Assembly (NCBI RefSeq): GCF_024584435.1 | Contig: NZ_CP102197.1 | Location: forward strand, 372,001 to 436,000 | From: Schaalia odontolytica | Lineage (GTDB): Bacteria; Actinomycetota; Actinomycetes; Actinomycetales; Actinomycetaceae | DNA: 64,000 bases | Direction of reading: 5' to 3' | In this document: positions 7,028 through 17,806 of the stretch, piece after piece | How positions within the stretch are numbered: the stretch's first letter is position 1 | Layout of the letters: each line of letters starts with the position of its first letter | Notes under the pieces: model-generated | Seen by the model: the letters and a program-made list of their open reading frames with translations, nothing else | Told to the model about the DNA's origin: nothing | Database searches by the model: none | Program-made: the position numbers and the translations under genes

Positions 7028-9784
7028 CTACCGCGGAGCGACCGTGACAGTCGCGAGTGCAACCCGTCCGGCCTCGTCCGAGGCTCCCACGTCCACGAGG
7101 GCGACGATGCGCCAGTCCATGTCCTCCTCCGGGTCGAACAGGGTCTGCGTGGCCAGCCAAAACGTACCGGCCGCAGCCTGATCGACCGCGTCCGCGATCG
7201 CCTCGATGCGCGCCACCTGGGCGCGCTGGAACTCAGACGACACTGCAGCGGGGGCCAGCTCCAGCACATCCTCGCGGGTCGGGGCCTCGTTCAACGAACA
7301 CAGCGACAGGGCACGCGCATGCTGGTCGATGCCGATCCACTCGTGCTCCGCCCAGTAGCGCTCGAGCACCGCGTCCCACTCGTCCTCGCCCCACGGGGCC
7401 ACCACGGGGGTACGCGAGGCCTCGTCCAGGCGCGCCAAGGCCTCAACGTTGTCGCGGCTCATCGCCTCCACCCGCTCGAACAGCGCGCCACGGATCGCCG
7501 TGCGGAACGCGTGACGGTTCGCGCTGAAGGGAACGGTCCCGTCCTCGCGGGCGCCGAAGGCCAGCTCCGCGCCCTGCGTGCCATCCCCCTCGGACGCCGG
7601 GGAGAGGACATGACCCGTGGACATAGCCTCCCACTCGTCCAGCAGCGAGGAATCCACCGCGCGGATGAGCGCCGACAGCCAGGCGATAATCGAACGCAGC
7701 TCGTCCGTCATCAGCTCATCCGGCACGATCTGGCGCAGCGCGCGGTACGCGTCCGTCAGGTAGCGCAGCACGATGCCCTCGGAGCGGCCCACGTCGTAGC
7801 GCCCCACAATCCCCGTAAAGGTCAGCGCGTTCTCGATCATCTCGCGCACGACCGACTTCGGTGAAATCTCCTGATCCCCGATCCACGGATTCGCGCGCAC
7901 ATACACCGCGAAGGCATCCCCCAGGAGCGATGCCAGCGGCCGAGGCCACGTCACCTCCTCCAGGGCGGCCATCCTCTCCTCGTACTCCAACCCCTCGGCC
8001 TTCATCGCCGCCACGGCCTCGGCGCGCGCCGCCTTCTCCTGCGCGAACAGGAGCGGGCGCGGGTCCTCCAGGACCGACTCGATGACCGAGACGACGTCCA
8101 GGGCGAAGGTCGGCGACCCCGGGTCCAGGAGCTCCAGGGCCGCCAGCGCGAAGGGGGAGAGCGGCTGGTTGAGCGCGAAATCGTCCGGCAGGTCGGTGGC
8201 GGCGCGCAGGCGAGGCTCCCCCGAGGCCGAGGCCTGCGCAGAAGACACGTGCTCGACGACGCCCGCCTGCTTCATCGACGTGTAGATCTCGCCCAGGCGG
8301 CGCAGGTGCGGGTTGCGATCCGTGGGCGGATCATCGTTGTTGCGAGCTAGCCACACGAGGTGCTCGCCCGGGTCGCGCCCGGCGGCGGGTGCTCCCGCCA
8401 AGACGTTGAGGACCATCGCGTGAGTCATCTCGAAGCGGCTGGTCAGCTTCTCGGGGGCAGCCTCGACCAGGCGATCGAAGGTCGAGCGCGTCCAGGAGAC
8501 CTCGCCCGCTTCCGGTCCCTTGCGCTTCTTCGCGGACTTCCTTGCCGCGCGCTTTGCCTCGCGCGCATCGCGGGCCGCCTCCTGAGCGGCGCTCAGGCGA
8601 GCGCGCTCGCGCGCGGATTCCACCTCGTGACTCGGGAGCCAGGACGCGCACGAAACCGACCGTGTCGAAGCCGGCGCGGCCCGCGCGGCCAGCGATCTGG
8701 TGGAACTCTCGCGCGCTCACGTGGCGCATGCGACGTCCGTCGTACTTGACGAGCGACGTCATGAGGACGGTGCGGATCGGCACGTTGATCCCCACCCCCA
8801 GAGTGTCCGTGCCGCACACGATCGGCAGCAGGCCCGCCTGCGTGAGGCGCTCGACCAGGCGGCGGTTTAGCGCGGCAGCATGCCCGCGTGGTGGACGCCG
8901 ATGCCCTGCGCGAGCAGGGACTTGAGGGTCTGGCCGAACCCCTTTGTGAAGGATACGCCCGTCAGCTGGGCGCCGATCTCCTTCTTCTGGTCGGCGGAAA
9001 TCAGCGAGGAACGATCAAAGGACTGTGCCGTCGCGACGGCGTCGCGCTGGGAGAAGTGCACGATGTAGACGGGCCAGCGGCCCTCGCCCAGCAGCCGCTC
9101 GACCGTATCGGGTAGGCGATCGACGACGTAGTCAAACTCGAGGGGAACGGGCCGCTTCGCGTCGTCGACGAGCGCCACGTCGCGTCCGGTGCGTTCCTTC
9201 CAGCTGCGCTCGAAATGCGAGGTATCGCCCAGCGTGGCGCTCATGGCGACCACCTGTGGGGCCGTCAGCTCCAGGAGCGGGACCTGCCACGCCCACCCGC
9301 GCTGGCGATCACCGTAGAAGTGGAACTCGTCCATGACGATCATGTCGGCGTCCAGGCTCGGTCCCTCGCGCAGCGACTGGTTTGCCAGGATCTCGGCCGT
9401 GCAGCAGATGATCGGGGCGTCGGCGTTGAGCGAGACGTCCCCGGTGACCATGCCGACGTTGTCAGCGCCGAAGAGAGACACCAGATCGAAGAACTTCTCC
9501 GACACGAGCGCCTTCAGGGGCGCCGTGTAGTAGGAGCGGCCCCCGTGGGCCATGGACGTAAAGTGCGCGGCCAGGGCGATCATTGACTTCCCGGAGCCCG
9601 TGGGGGTGGCCGCGATGACGTGGTTGCCCGCCAGGATCTCGACGAGAGCTTCCTCCTGGTGAGGGTAGAGCGGCCTGCCCGTCGAGGCAGCCCATGACGT
9701 GAAGGCCTCGTATAGGGCGTCGTCGTCTCCCAGCCGACCGGCGTCCTCCAGGTCGTCCAGGATCTCGTTCAGTGTCGCGCTCAT
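7028..9784 (-). pseudogene. Ski2-like DExH RNA helicase with C-terminal DUF3516 region, frameshifted twice
   Basis: Read from 9784 leftward, the first ~306 residues carry helicase motif I 'ATPTGSGKS', II 'VMDEFHFYGD', III 'MSATLGD' and '[10 protein letters not shown]', then meet a stop at 8867-8869. The next part ('[17 protein letters not shown]' and motif VI '[10 protein letters not shown]') is in another frame, and from about 8624 the rest (to 7028, DUF3516-like) returns to the first frame. A missing base near 8866 and an extra base near 8624 explain this; corrected length is ~919 residues, normal for this actinobacterial helicase. The gene is either newly inactive or carries two sequence errors. 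GACAAT lies 6 bases before the ATG. Confidence 0.82.
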
Positions 9785-9790
9785 GGTCTC

Positions 9791-9796
9791 ATTGTC
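9791..9796 (-). promoter_or_regulatory. -10-like hexamer of leaderless helicase transcript
   Basis: GACAAT on the minus strand, six bases before the ATG at 9784. Confidence 0.4.
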
Positions 9797-9969
9797 CCAG
9801 ACGGCGCCCGGGCGCGCCCCGCCCGCGCCCGGGCGCGCGGCGAGACGAGGGATGCCCGGACAGACGGGCTGTGGCAAGATGAACGGTACCCATCAACGCG
9901 GGTCCGTCCCGCCAAGCGCGCGAGGCCGCGACGAACCCGGTCTCGTCCCTGAACCCACGGGAGGCACCA

Positions 9970-11448
9970 GTGGAAGAGATCGCCCAGATCGAGCAACAGA
10001 TCGCCGACTGGATCACGATGCACCTGACGATCGTCATCCTCATCGGCGTGGGCGTGGTCCTCACCGTCATCTCTCGCGGCGTCCAGGTGCGCCTCTTCCC
10101 CGAGATGGTGCGCACGGTCCTCGGGTCTCGGCAGGGCGCCAAGGGAGGGATCTCCTCGTTCCAGGCCTTCGCGATCTCCCTGGCCGCGCGCGTCGGCGTC
10201 GGCAACGTCTTCGGCGTGGCGGCCGCCCTCATGTTCGGCGGCCCAGGCGCGATCTTCTGGATGTGGGTCGTGGCCCTGGTCGGCATGGCGACCGCGTTCT
10301 TCGAGGCGACGCTGGCGCAGATCTTCAAGGTGCGCCACGTTGATGGCTCCTACCGCGGCGGCCCGGCCTATTACATCAAGCGCGGCATGAAGAACCGCCT
10401 CCTCGCGAACGTGTTCGCCGTCATCACAGTGGTCACCTGCGGCATCGTCATCACCTCCGTGCAGTCCAACGCCATCGCCGGAACCCTGACGAGCGCCTTT
10501 GGTGAAGCCGCGAAGCAGCCCCTTCCGGGTGCCGGCGGCTTCTCGGCCGCGCAACTCACGGTCGCCGGCCTCATCTTCGTCTTCTCCGCGATGGTGATCT
10601 TCGGCGGCATCCGCACGGTCGCCCGCGTCACCGAGTGGATGGCCCCGATCATGGCGCTCGTCTACGTCGTCATGGTCGCCGTCATTTGCCTCATGAACCT
10701 CTCGCAGTTCGGCACTGTGCTCGCTCAGATCTTCTCCTCGGCCTTCTCCGCCGACGCTACCGTCGGCGGCCTGGGCGGCGGCATCATCGCGGCGATGATC
10801 AACGGCACTAAGCGCGGCCTCTTCTCCAACGAGGCAGGACAGGGAACCGCCCCGAACGCCGCAGCCACGGCAACCGTCTCGCACCCCGTGCGCCAGGGCC
10901 TCATCCAGTCTCTCGGCGTCTTCATCGACACGATCATCGTGTGCACGGCGACGGCGTTCGTCATCCTCATCGCGGGCCCCGCTGTGTGGTCTGGGGCGGA
11001 CGTCAACCCCTCGAACCTGACGACGCTGGCCGTCGCCCACGAGCTGGGAGGATGGACGATCATCCCGATGGCGATCCTCATCTTCGTGCTCGCCTACTCC
11101 TCGGTCATCGCCGCCTACGTCTACTCCGATACGAACATGTCCTTCGTGTGTGGCGACGCCCCGTGGGCGACGTGGACGGTGCGCGTCGTGTGCGTCGCCT
11201 CCGCGACGGTCGGCGCGCTGCTCTCCCTCGACGTCGTGTGGAACGCGGTCGACATCGCGATGGCCGTCATGACGATCACCAACCTCGTCGCCCTGGTCTT
11301 CCTCGCCCGGTGGGTGCTGGGGGCGTTGCGCGACTACGAGGAACAGCGTCGGCGCGGCGTCGCCGAACCCGTCTTCGTGGGGGAGAAGAACCCGCTGCTC
11401 CCCGGCAACGTTCCCGGCCACGTCTGGAAGCGCGCGAAGAAGAAGTAA
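9970..11448 (+). CDS. Alanine/glycine:cation symporter (AGCS) family protein
   Basis: 492 residues with about ten membrane helices, matching the sodium:alanine symporter family (AgcS/AlsT). Signature stretches are 'ARVGVGNVFGVAAALMFGGP', 'GGPAYYIKRGM' and 'GTKRGLFSNEAGQGTAPNAAA', which line the Na+ and amino-acid site. It should import alanine or glycine with Na+. The GTG at 9970 follows 'gggaggcacca', a good ribosome binding site. The ~180-base leader was inspected for a glycine riboswitch and none was seen. Confidence 0.93.
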   Translation: MEEIAQIEQQIADWITMHLTIVILIGVGVVLTVISRGVQVRLFPEMVRTVLGSRQGAKGGISSFQAFAISLAARVGVGNVFGVAAALMFGGPGAIFWMWVVALVGMATAFFEATLAQIFKVRHVDGSYRGGPAYYIKRGMKNRLLANVFAVITVVTCGIVITSVQSNAIAGTLTSAFGEAAKQPLPGAGGFSAAQLTVAGLIFVFSAMVIFGGIRTVARVTEWMAPIMALVYVVMVAVICLMNLSQFGTVLAQIFSSAFSADATVGGLGGGIIAAMINGTKRGLFSNEAGQGTAPNAAATATVSHPVRQGLIQSLGVFIDTIIVCTATAFVILIAGPAVWSGADVNPSNLTTLAVAHELGGWTIIPMAILIFVLAYSSVIAAYVYSDTNMSFVCGDAPWATWTVRVVCVASATVGALLSLDVVWNAVDIAMAVMTITNLVALVFLARWVLGALRDYEEQRRRGVAEPVFVGEKNPLLPGNVPGHVWKRAKKK

Positions 11449-11548
11449 CCCCGAACGGCAACGTCGGCGGGTGCGCCTGGCTCATCGCGAGCCCGGCGCA
11501 CCCGCCGCATGCACGGGCGCAGCCTCCGCGCTCGGGGCGGGCGTGGGT

Positions 11549-11554
11549 TAGGCT
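11549..11554 (+). promoter_or_regulatory. -10-like hexamer of leaderless FAH-family gene
   Basis: TAGGCT, six bases before the ATG at 11561. Confidence 0.5.
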
Positions 11555-11560
11555 ACCGGC

Positions 11561-12328
11561 ATGAGAATCGCACGTTTTTCCGATGGAACGAACCCCGTGT
11601 ATGGCGCCCTGGAGGAGGGGTCAACGAGGATCGTGGGACTCAAGGGAGATCCGCTATTCTCGCCCGTGGAGCCTTCCGGCCAGATCTACGAGCTGGGCGA
11701 GGTGCGCCTGCTCTCCCCGGTGATCCCGCGCTCCAAGGTCGTGGGAATCGGCAACAACTACTCCGGCGCGCCCATCGCCGCCGACGAGCGGACGGAACCG
11801 CCAATCTTCCTGAAGGCCAACACCTGCGTGATCGGTCCGGACGACCCCATCGCGATCCCGCGGTGGTCGAACGACGTCGTCTTCGAGGGCGAGCTGGCGA
11901 TCGTCATCAAGTCCCTGGCCAAGGACGTGAGCGTCGAGGACGCGCCGCAGATGATCCTCGGCTACACGATCGCCAACGATGCGACCGCCCACGACGCGAT
12001 GACGGGCGGCCCCTGGTCGCGCGGCAAGTCTTTCGACTCGGCGTGCCCGCTGGGCCCGTGGATTACGGTCGACCCCGCCCTTGACGTCACCAACCTCGCG
12101 ATCCGCTCCTACCTGAACGGCGAGATCGCTCAGGATAGCTCGACCGCGCACATGATCTGGAACCCCTTCGAGCTGGTTTCCTACGTGTCTCACCAGATGA
12201 CGCTGCTGCCCGGCGACGTGATCGCCACGGGTGCGCCCGCGGGTGCGCAGGTCGTTCACGCCGGTGACCGCGTGGAGATTGAGATCGAGGGGATCGGGCG
12301 CCTGACGAACCCTGTCGTCCGAGCCTAA
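11561..12328 (+). CDS. Fumarylacetoacetate hydrolase (FAH) family protein
   Basis: 255 residues: a short N-terminal beta domain followed by the FAH catalytic fold. 'KVVGIGNNYSGAP', 'PPIFLKANTCVIG', the metal-ligand segment 'VVFEGELAIVI' and 'GYTIANDATAHDAM' with 'KSFDSACPLGPWI' are the usual order in actinobacterial relatives. Members hydrolyse or decarboxylate 2-hydroxy-dienedioates or oxaloacetate and similar beta-keto acids; the exact substrate cannot be assigned. In many actinobacteria this gene lies beside gltX, which is only 4 kb away here. TAGGCT 6 bases upstream supports the start. Confidence 0.87.
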   Translation: MRIARFSDGTNPVYGALEEGSTRIVGLKGDPLFSPVEPSGQIYELGEVRLLSPVIPRSKVVGIGNNYSGAPIAADERTEPPIFLKANTCVIGPDDPIAIPRWSNDVVFEGELAIVIKSLAKDVSVEDAPQMILGYTIANDATAHDAMTGGPWSRGKSFDSACPLGPWITVDPALDVTNLAIRSYLNGEIAQDSSTAHMIWNPFELVSYVSHQMTLLPGDVIATGAPAGAQVVHAGDRVEIEIEGIGRLTNPVVRA

Positions 12329-12392
12329 TTGTGTGACCTGTGTGATAGGATTACGTCGTTCTGACAATATCTCTGTCGCATAGGAGCATACC

Positions 12393-13878
12393 GTGAGCGA
12401 ACCCCAATCCTCGGGCGCATTGGCCGTCGAAATGGCGGGCCTGGACGTCATCCCCGAATCCGATCGCAAGGGCAGGCCCGCCGACCTCTTCATGCCGTGG
12501 TTCGCCGCAAACATCTCCGTCCTGGGGATCTCGTGGGGCTCGTGGGTGCTCGGATTCGGCCTGTCCCTGATCCAGGCCGTGGTGGTCTCGGTCGTGGGAG
12601 TGTCACTGTCCTTCCTGGTGTGCGGACTCATCGCGATCGCGGGTAAACGCGGTTCCGCGCCGACCCTGGTCCTCTCGCGCGCCCGCCTTCGGCTTCAACG
12701 GCAACAGGGTCTCGGCGGCCATCTCCTGGATCCTGACCGTGGGATGGGAGACCTTCCTGGCGATCATGGCGGTGCAGGCCACGGCCACCGTCATGGGAGC
12801 GATGGGCTTTACCAATCACGTGCTCGCCCAGGTGATTGCCCTCATCCTCGTCGTCGTCTTAGCGGCCGGTTCGGGCATTCTCGGTTTCGAGGCCATCATG
12901 AAGGTGCAGACGTGGATCACGTGGGCCACGGCGCTCCTGACGATCGTGTACCTCGTGCTGGTGGCGCCGACCATCGATGTCGCGGTTCTGTCCGCGCGTG
13001 AATCGGCTCCCGCCGCCGCTGTCCTGGGGGCCTGTTGCATGCTCCTCGTCGGATTTGGTTTCGGGTGGATCAACGCCGCGGCCGACTATTCGCGCTACCT
13101 CCCGCGTGCCGCCTCAACGCGGGGCGTGGTCGGGTGGACCACGCTGGGAGCGGCGCTGCCTACGGTCATCCTCGTGTTTTTCGGAATCCTCCTCGTCGGC
13201 TCGGCCGACGAATCTCTGTCCGAGGCGATCGGCTCCGATCCGATCGGAGCGCTCACGACGCTGCTGCCCACGTGGTTCCTCGTTCCCTTTGCGCTCGTCG
13301 CGATCCTGGGACTCATCGGCGGCATCGTCATGGACATCTACTCCTCCGGTCTGTCGCTGCTCGCCACGGGCGTGCCCGTCTCGCGGCCGGTGGCCACGGC
13401 CATTGACGGCACGATCATGACCGTGGGAACCATCGTTGTCGTGTTCTTCGCCGATTCTTTCCTGACCCCCTTCACCGCGTTCCTGACGACCCTCGGAGTC
13501 GTGATCGCCGCGTGGGGTGGCGTCATGCTCGCCGACATTGCGCTGCGCCGCAAGGACTACGACGAGCCCTCGCTCTTTACCCCGTCGGGCCGCTACGGCT
13601 CGGTCAACTGGGGGGCCGTCGCCTCCCTCCTCGTTGGCTCGCTGGTGGGCTGGGGCCTCGTCGTCAACGCGAACGCTTCCTGGCTCTCCTGGCAGGGCTA
13701 CCTCCTGGGCCCCCTGGGCGGTCGCGACGGTGACTGGGCGGGCGCCAACATCGGTATCCTCCTGGCCATGGTCGTGGGATTCGTGGGCTACTGGGCGACC
13801 AGCGTCGGCCGCGTGCGCGCGCAGGAGAAACTCGAGTCACGCACCTACGCGCAGGGTGCGGAAGGCGACGAGCGGTGA
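12393..13878 (+). pseudogene. NCS1-type purine/cytosine permease, frameshifted
   Basis: The first ~98 codons ('ANISVLGISWGSWVLGFGLS') and the rest ('ISWILTVGWETFLAI' onward, ending 'YAQGAEGDER') are in different frames; one surplus base around 12681-12689 ('gcccgccttc') separates 'LVLSRA' from the expected family sequence PFGFNGN. Corrected, it is a ~494-residue, about twelve-helix nucleobase:cation symporter with 'GFGWINAAADYSRYLP'. It overlaps purine nucleoside phosphorylase by 4 bases, which suggests uptake of purines or nucleosides for salvage. Sequence error, recent loss, or translation restarting downstream are all possible. Confidence 0.8.
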
Positions 13879-14672
13879 GCGTCGACCCGCGCTTTGCGGC
13901 GGCTCTCGTGGACGAGGAGGCGCTGGTCGGCTCGCGCTCTCTCACCGAGCTCATGGGACGTCCCGACGCGCTCGTTGTCCTCGGGTCGGGCTTGGCCGAC
14001 GCCCTCGACGAGGCGTGGGGAACCCCCGTGGCCACCGCGTCCCTGGAAGAGATCCCCGGCGTTCTTCCTCCCGTTGCCGACGGGCACGGCGGGCAGCTGC
14101 GCGCCTATGAGCGCGACGGGGGAGCGGTCCTCGTGGCGACGGGGCGCACCCACCTCTACGAGGGAGTGGGAGCGCGGGCCGTGACCGCCCTTGCCCGCGC
14201 CGCCGCTCGCGCCGGGATCAGCCGAGCGGTGCTGACGAACGCGAACGGATGCCTGCGGCAGTGGAGGCTCGGCGACGTCATGGCGATCACCGATCACGTG
14301 AACCTGTCGGGCTCCTCTCCCTTCGACGGCCCCCTTTTCCTGGACGTGTCGGCGGTCTGGGATCGGCCGATGACGGACGCGCTGCGCGGGGTCTGCCAGC
14401 GGGAGGGCGTCTACGCGATCCTGCGCGGACCCGAGTACCAGACCCCGGCCGAAACCCGGATCCTTGCGGGCCTGGGCGTGGACTGCGTGGGCATGTCCAC
14501 GGTCATGGAGGCGCTCACCCTGAACGCCCTGGGGGTGCGCGTGGCCGGAATGTCCGTCGTCTCCGACTTGTCCTTCGCTAACGCGCCCACGGATCCGGCG
14601 GCCGTCGTCAAGGCCGCGTCCTCGGCGCGAGCAACGGTTGTCGCCGGGATCGAAGCCGCCCTGCGTGCCTGA
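13875..14672 (+). CDS. Purine nucleoside phosphorylase
   Basis: 265 residues of the trimeric PNP/MTAP family. Motifs in order are the phosphate loop 'LVVLGSGLADAL', 'LVATGRTHLYEG', 'VLTNANGCL', 'ITDHVNLSG' and 'GPEYQTPAETR' followed by 'VGMSTVMEA', all part of the phosphate or purine site. It splits (deoxy)inosine or guanosine with phosphate into base and ribose-1-phosphate. Its GTG start overlaps the permease stop by 4 bases (gtga), a translational coupling that marks a purine salvage pair. Confidence 0.92.
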   Translation: MSVDPRFAAALVDEEALVGSRSLTELMGRPDALVVLGSGLADALDEAWGTPVATASLEEIPGVLPPVADGHGGQLRAYERDGGAVLVATGRTHLYEGVGARAVTALARAAARAGISRAVLTNANGCLRQWRLGDVMAITDHVNLSGSSPFDGPLFLDVSAVWDRPMTDALRGVCQREGVYAILRGPEYQTPAETRILAGLGVDCVGMSTVMEALTLNALGVRVAGMSVVSDLSFANAPTDPAAVVKAASSARATVVAGIEAALRA

Positions 14673-14742
14673 TGCGTCGGGCGTGGCGCCATCTCCCGAG
14701 GCCGCGGCGCGAGCCCCGTGGGCGGCCACGGGTTGGCCAGGG

Positions 14743-14764
14743 GCGGGCCCCGATGGGGGGCCGC
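14743..14764. terminator. Weak hairpin between convergent genes
   Basis: A short GC-rich stem (gcgg.cccc / gggg..ccgc) lies between the 3' ends of the phosphorylase and aminotransferase genes. It has no T run. Confidence 0.35.
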
Positions 14765-14765
14765 G

Positions 14766-15938
14766 TCAGAGCAGGTCGAGGACCCGCTCCACGATCCGCG
14801 AGGCCACGTCGGGGGCGCACGCCAGGTTGATGCGAGCCCACGAGGAATAGTCCGCCCCGAGGGTGCACCCATCGTTGGCGGCGATGCCTGCTCGCTCACG
14901 CAGCGTCGCGGCGGGGGAGAGGGGACCCAGATCAATGCCGTCAAAGCCCCACCAGGTCAGGTAGGTTCCCTCCGGGCGCACGAAGTCGATCGGCGTGTCG
15001 GCCAACGCGTTCGCCACGCGCTCGACATTGCCTCGGATCAGCTCCTTGACCTCGCGCTGCCACTCATCCCCGCGCTCGTAGGCGGCGATCGCGCCGACCG
15101 TGCCGATGACGGACGCGTCGTGGCGTGCCTCGGCGGCGAACTCGTCCCAGCGCGCGCGCAGCGCGTCGTCGGGGAGGATGACCTGCGCGCTGGGAAGCCC
15201 GGCGATGTTCCACCCCTTTGACGCGGCCGTCGCCGTCACGGTGTGGGCCGCGAAGGCCGGGCCGAGTGACGCGTAGGAGACGAAGGGGAGCGCCTCATCG
15301 AGGACCAGGGAGGAGTGAATCTCGTCGGCGAAGACCAGCGCGTCGTAGGCGCCTACCACCTCGTGGAGCGCCCGCAGCTCGTCCTCGCCAAGGACGCGGC
15401 CGACCGGGTTCCACGGGTTGCACAGGATGACGAGGCCAGCCCCGGCCTCCAGCCCCGCCCGGATCCCCTCCAGGTCGAGCGCCCAGCCGCGCCCGCCCGC
15501 GCGCGTGCCGCGCAGCGACGGAACCTCGATGACGGGGTGGCCAAGCTTGGTGGGAATCGACAGGAACGGCATGTACGCGGGGGTCGGGACGACGACGGGC
15601 GCTCCGGGCCGCACGAGACGCGCGATGGTGGCCTCGAGCGCTGGCAGGACCGCGGACGCCAGGCGCACGTGCGACTCATCCACCGCCCACCCGAAGCGCC
15701 TCTTGTGAAACTCCGCGGCGGCCGCGGCCGCGGCGGGTTCCAGCCAGGTGGGTTGGTAGCCGAGCAAGCCGTCATCAATCGCGCGCTTCATCGCCTCGGC
15801 GACCTCGGGGGCCGTCCCGAAGTCCATCTCTGCCACCCACGCCCCGATCGTGGGTTCGCCGTTGGAGCGAGTGATCCCCGTCCACTTGAGCGAACCCGTG
15901 CGGTAGAGGTGGGCGTCGGAAAAGAGACGGACGGGCAT
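14766..15938 (-). CDS. MalY/PatB family PLP-dependent aminotransferase (cystathionine beta-lyase type)
   Basis: 390 residues of fold-type I PLP enzyme. The N-terminal 'WVAEMDFGTAPEV' and 'LGYQPTWLEP' are the marks of the MalY/PatB C-S lyase branch; 'VILCNPWNPVGRVL' , 'VFADEIHSSLVL' and the PLP lysine in 'TATAASKGWNIAGL' follow in the right order, with 'ARINLAC' near the end carrying the carboxylate-binding arginine. Expected reaction: beta-elimination of cystathionine or cysteine (H2S release), as for oral C-S lyases, though transamination is possible. 'aggagg' lies before the ATG. Confidence 0.9.
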   Translation of the reverse strand: MPVRLFSDAHLYRTGSLKWTGITRSNGEPTIGAWVAEMDFGTAPEVAEAMKRAIDDGLLGYQPTWLEPAAAAAAAEFHKRRFGWAVDESHVRLASAVLPALEATIARLVRPGAPVVVPTPAYMPFLSIPTKLGHPVIEVPSLRGTRAGGRGWALDLEGIRAGLEAGAGLVILCNPWNPVGRVLGEDELRALHEVVGAYDALVFADEIHSSLVLDEALPFVSYASLGPAFAAHTVTATAASKGWNIAGLPSAQVILPDDALRARWDEFAAEARHDASVIGTVGAIAAYERGDEWQREVKELIRGNVERVANALADTPIDFVRPEGTYLTWWGFDGIDLGPLSPAATLRERAGIAANDGCTLGADYSSWARINLACAPDVASRIVERVLDLL

Positions 15939-16079
15939 GCTAACTATCCTCCTGATGTGGTGGGTGCGGCGGCGAGGCCCCGATGGTGATACACGCTATC
16001 CCTCATCGCGTCAGGCGGCTGAGCGCGCCCACGCATCAAGCAAATGCAACAGCCGCCCCTGGAGTACGATGGGAGAATC

Positions 16080-17585
16080 ATGAGTGAAACAACTGCCACC
16101 GGTGCCGACGTCCGCGTCCGCTTCTGTCCTTCGCCCACGGGAACGCCCCACGTCGGAATGGTCCGCACGTGCTTGTTCAACTGGGCGTACGCCCGACACA
16201 CGGGGGGAACCTTCGTCTTCCGCATCGAGGATACCGACGCCGCCCGCGATTCCCAGGAGTCTTTTGACCAGATCATCGAGTCCCTCCAGTGGCTTGGCCT
16301 CGACTGGGACGAGGGGGTCGGCAAGGGAGGGCCCCACGGACCGTACCGCCAGAGCGAGCGCATGGACATTTACCGCGACGTGGCTGCGCGACTGCTGGAG
16401 GCCGGATACGCCTACGAGTCCTACTCGACCCCCGAGGAGGTCGAGGAGCGCCACCGCGCCAAAGGCGAGGACCCCAAGCTGGGCTACGACGGATTCGACC
16501 GAGACCTGAGCGACGAGCAGATCGCCGCCTACCGGGCCGAGGGGCGTCAGCCCGTGCTGCGCCTGCGCATGCCCGACGAGGACATCACCTTCACCGACCT
16601 GATCCGCGGGGAGATCACCTTCAAGGCCGGTTCCGTTCCCGACTACGTCATCGTGCGCGCCAACGGCCATCCGCTCTACACGCTGGTCAACCCCATTGAT
16701 GACGCTCTCATGGAGGTTACGCACGTGCTGCGCGGGGAAGACCTGCTCTCCTCGACCCCCCGCCAGATCGTCCTCTACCGCGCGCTGGAGGCCATCGGGG
16801 TCGCGAAGTTCATGCCGCGCTTTGGCCACCTGCCCTACGTAATGGGCGAGGGCAACAAGAAGCTATCCAAGCGCGACCCCGAATCGAACCTGCTCCTGCA
16901 CAAGGCTGCGGGCATGATTCCCGAAGGGCTCAACAATTATCTCGCCCTGCTGGGCTGGTCGATCGCCCCCGATCGCGACATCTTCTCAATGCAGGAGATG
17001 GCACGCGCCTTCGACATTTCCGACGTGAACCCCAATCCGGCGCGCTTCGACCAGAAGAAGGCCATCGCTATCAACGCCGAGCACATCCGGCTGCTGGACG
17101 GTGAGGACTTCCGCGACCGTCTGGTGCCCTTCCTGCACCGCGACGCCCTGGTCTCCGCCGCTTCTTTCGATGCCCTGAGCGAGCGCGAGCGTGAGATCCT
17201 CACCGAGGCGGCGCCCCTTGTCCAGACCCGCATTCAGCTGCTGGGGGAGGCCTCGGGCATGCTGGGCTTCCTCTTCGTCGCCGACGACGCCCTCGAGATC
17301 GACGACAGGGCGGCCTCGAAGCTGAAGGACAACGCCGCAGACGTCCTGGATGCCGCCATCGACGCCGTCGCCACCCTGGCAGAGTTTACGACCGCATCCC
17401 TGGAGGCGACTCTGCGCGAGCGCATCGTCGACCAGATGGGCGTGAAGCCTCGCCTGGCCTTCGGGCCGCTGCGCGTCGCTGTCACCGGGCGTCAGGTCTC
17501 GCCCCCGCTCTTTGAGTCGATGGAGATCCTCGGCCGGGACTCCTCGCTCGCCCGTCTGCGGGCGCTGCGAGAGACGCTGGGCTGA
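16080..17585 (+). CDS. gltX: Glutamyl-tRNA synthetase
   Basis: 501 residues, normal for bacterial GluRS. Class I signatures: HIGH-type '[11 protein letters not shown]' near residue 17 and KMSKS-type 'NKKLSKRD' near residue 260, with '[11 protein letters not shown]' and '[18 protein letters not shown]' between them and the helical anticodon-binding part after. The ATG at 16080 gives the standard N-terminus; 'gggag' is upstream. The next genes are tRNA-Gln and two tRNA-Glu, all likely substrates, because actinobacteria generally lack GlnRS and first charge tRNA-Gln with glutamate. Confidence 0.97.
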   Translation: MSETTATGADVRVRFCPSPTGTPHVGMVRTCLFNWAYARHTGGTFVFRIEDTDAARDSQESFDQIIESLQWLGLDWDEGVGKGGPHGPYRQSERMDIYRDVAARLLEAGYAYESYSTPEEVEERHRAKGEDPKLGYDGFDRDLSDEQIAAYRAEGRQPVLRLRMPDEDITFTDLIRGEITFKAGSVPDYVIVRANGHPLYTLVNPIDDALMEVTHVLRGEDLLSSTPRQIVLYRALEAIGVAKFMPRFGHLPYVMGEGNKKLSKRDPESNLLLHKAAGMIPEGLNNYLALLGWSIAPDRDIFSMQEMARAFDISDVNPNPARFDQKKAIAINAEHIRLLDGEDFRDRLVPFLHRDALVSAASFDALSEREREILTEAAPLVQTRIQLLGEASGMLGFLFVADDALEIDDRAASKLKDNAADVLDAAIDAVATLAEFTTASLEATLRERIVDQMGVKPRLAFGPLRVAVTGRQVSPPLFESMEILGRDSSLARLRALRETLG

Positions 17586-17633
17586 GCGCGCCGACGAGGC
17601 CAAGGCGCGTGATGGGCGCCACGGGTCCTCGAT

Positions 17634-17662
17634 TTGGCACGGGCCTTGTTGTCCGCTACAGT
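17634..17662 (+). promoter_or_regulatory. Promoter of the tRNA-Gln/tRNA-Glu cluster
   Basis: TTGGCA (17634-17639), a 17-base spacer, and TACAGT (17657-17662) form a good sigma-70-type promoter about 45 bases before tRNA-Gln. Confidence 0.65.
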
Positions 17663-17708
17663 TATCTCCTGTCGCCAGCGACGCGCAAGCGAAGCGGGAG
17701 ACGCCCTA

Positions 17709-17780
17709 TGGGGTATGGTGTAATTGGCAACACAGCTGATTCTGGTTCAGCCATTCTAGGTTCGAGTCCTGGTACCCCAG
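17709..17780 (+). tRNA. tRNA-Gln (anticodon CTG)
   Basis: Cloverleaf with acceptor TGGGGTA/TACCCCA, discriminator G, D arm gtgt/acac, anticodon arm gctga-ttCTGgt-tcagc, and T arm with ttcgagt. CCA is not encoded. Confidence 0.95.
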
Positions 17781-17806
17781 CGATCTGAAGCATGTGTTTC
17801 GGATAG

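Noticed and set aside
9797..9969. Glycine riboswitch before the AGCS symporter
   Set aside because: The conserved glycine aptamer core was not seen in the leader.
9781..11421. 546-residue minus-strand frame opposite the AGCS symporter
   Set aside because: Low-complexity Asp/Arg/His composition typical of antisense frames; the symporter is full length.
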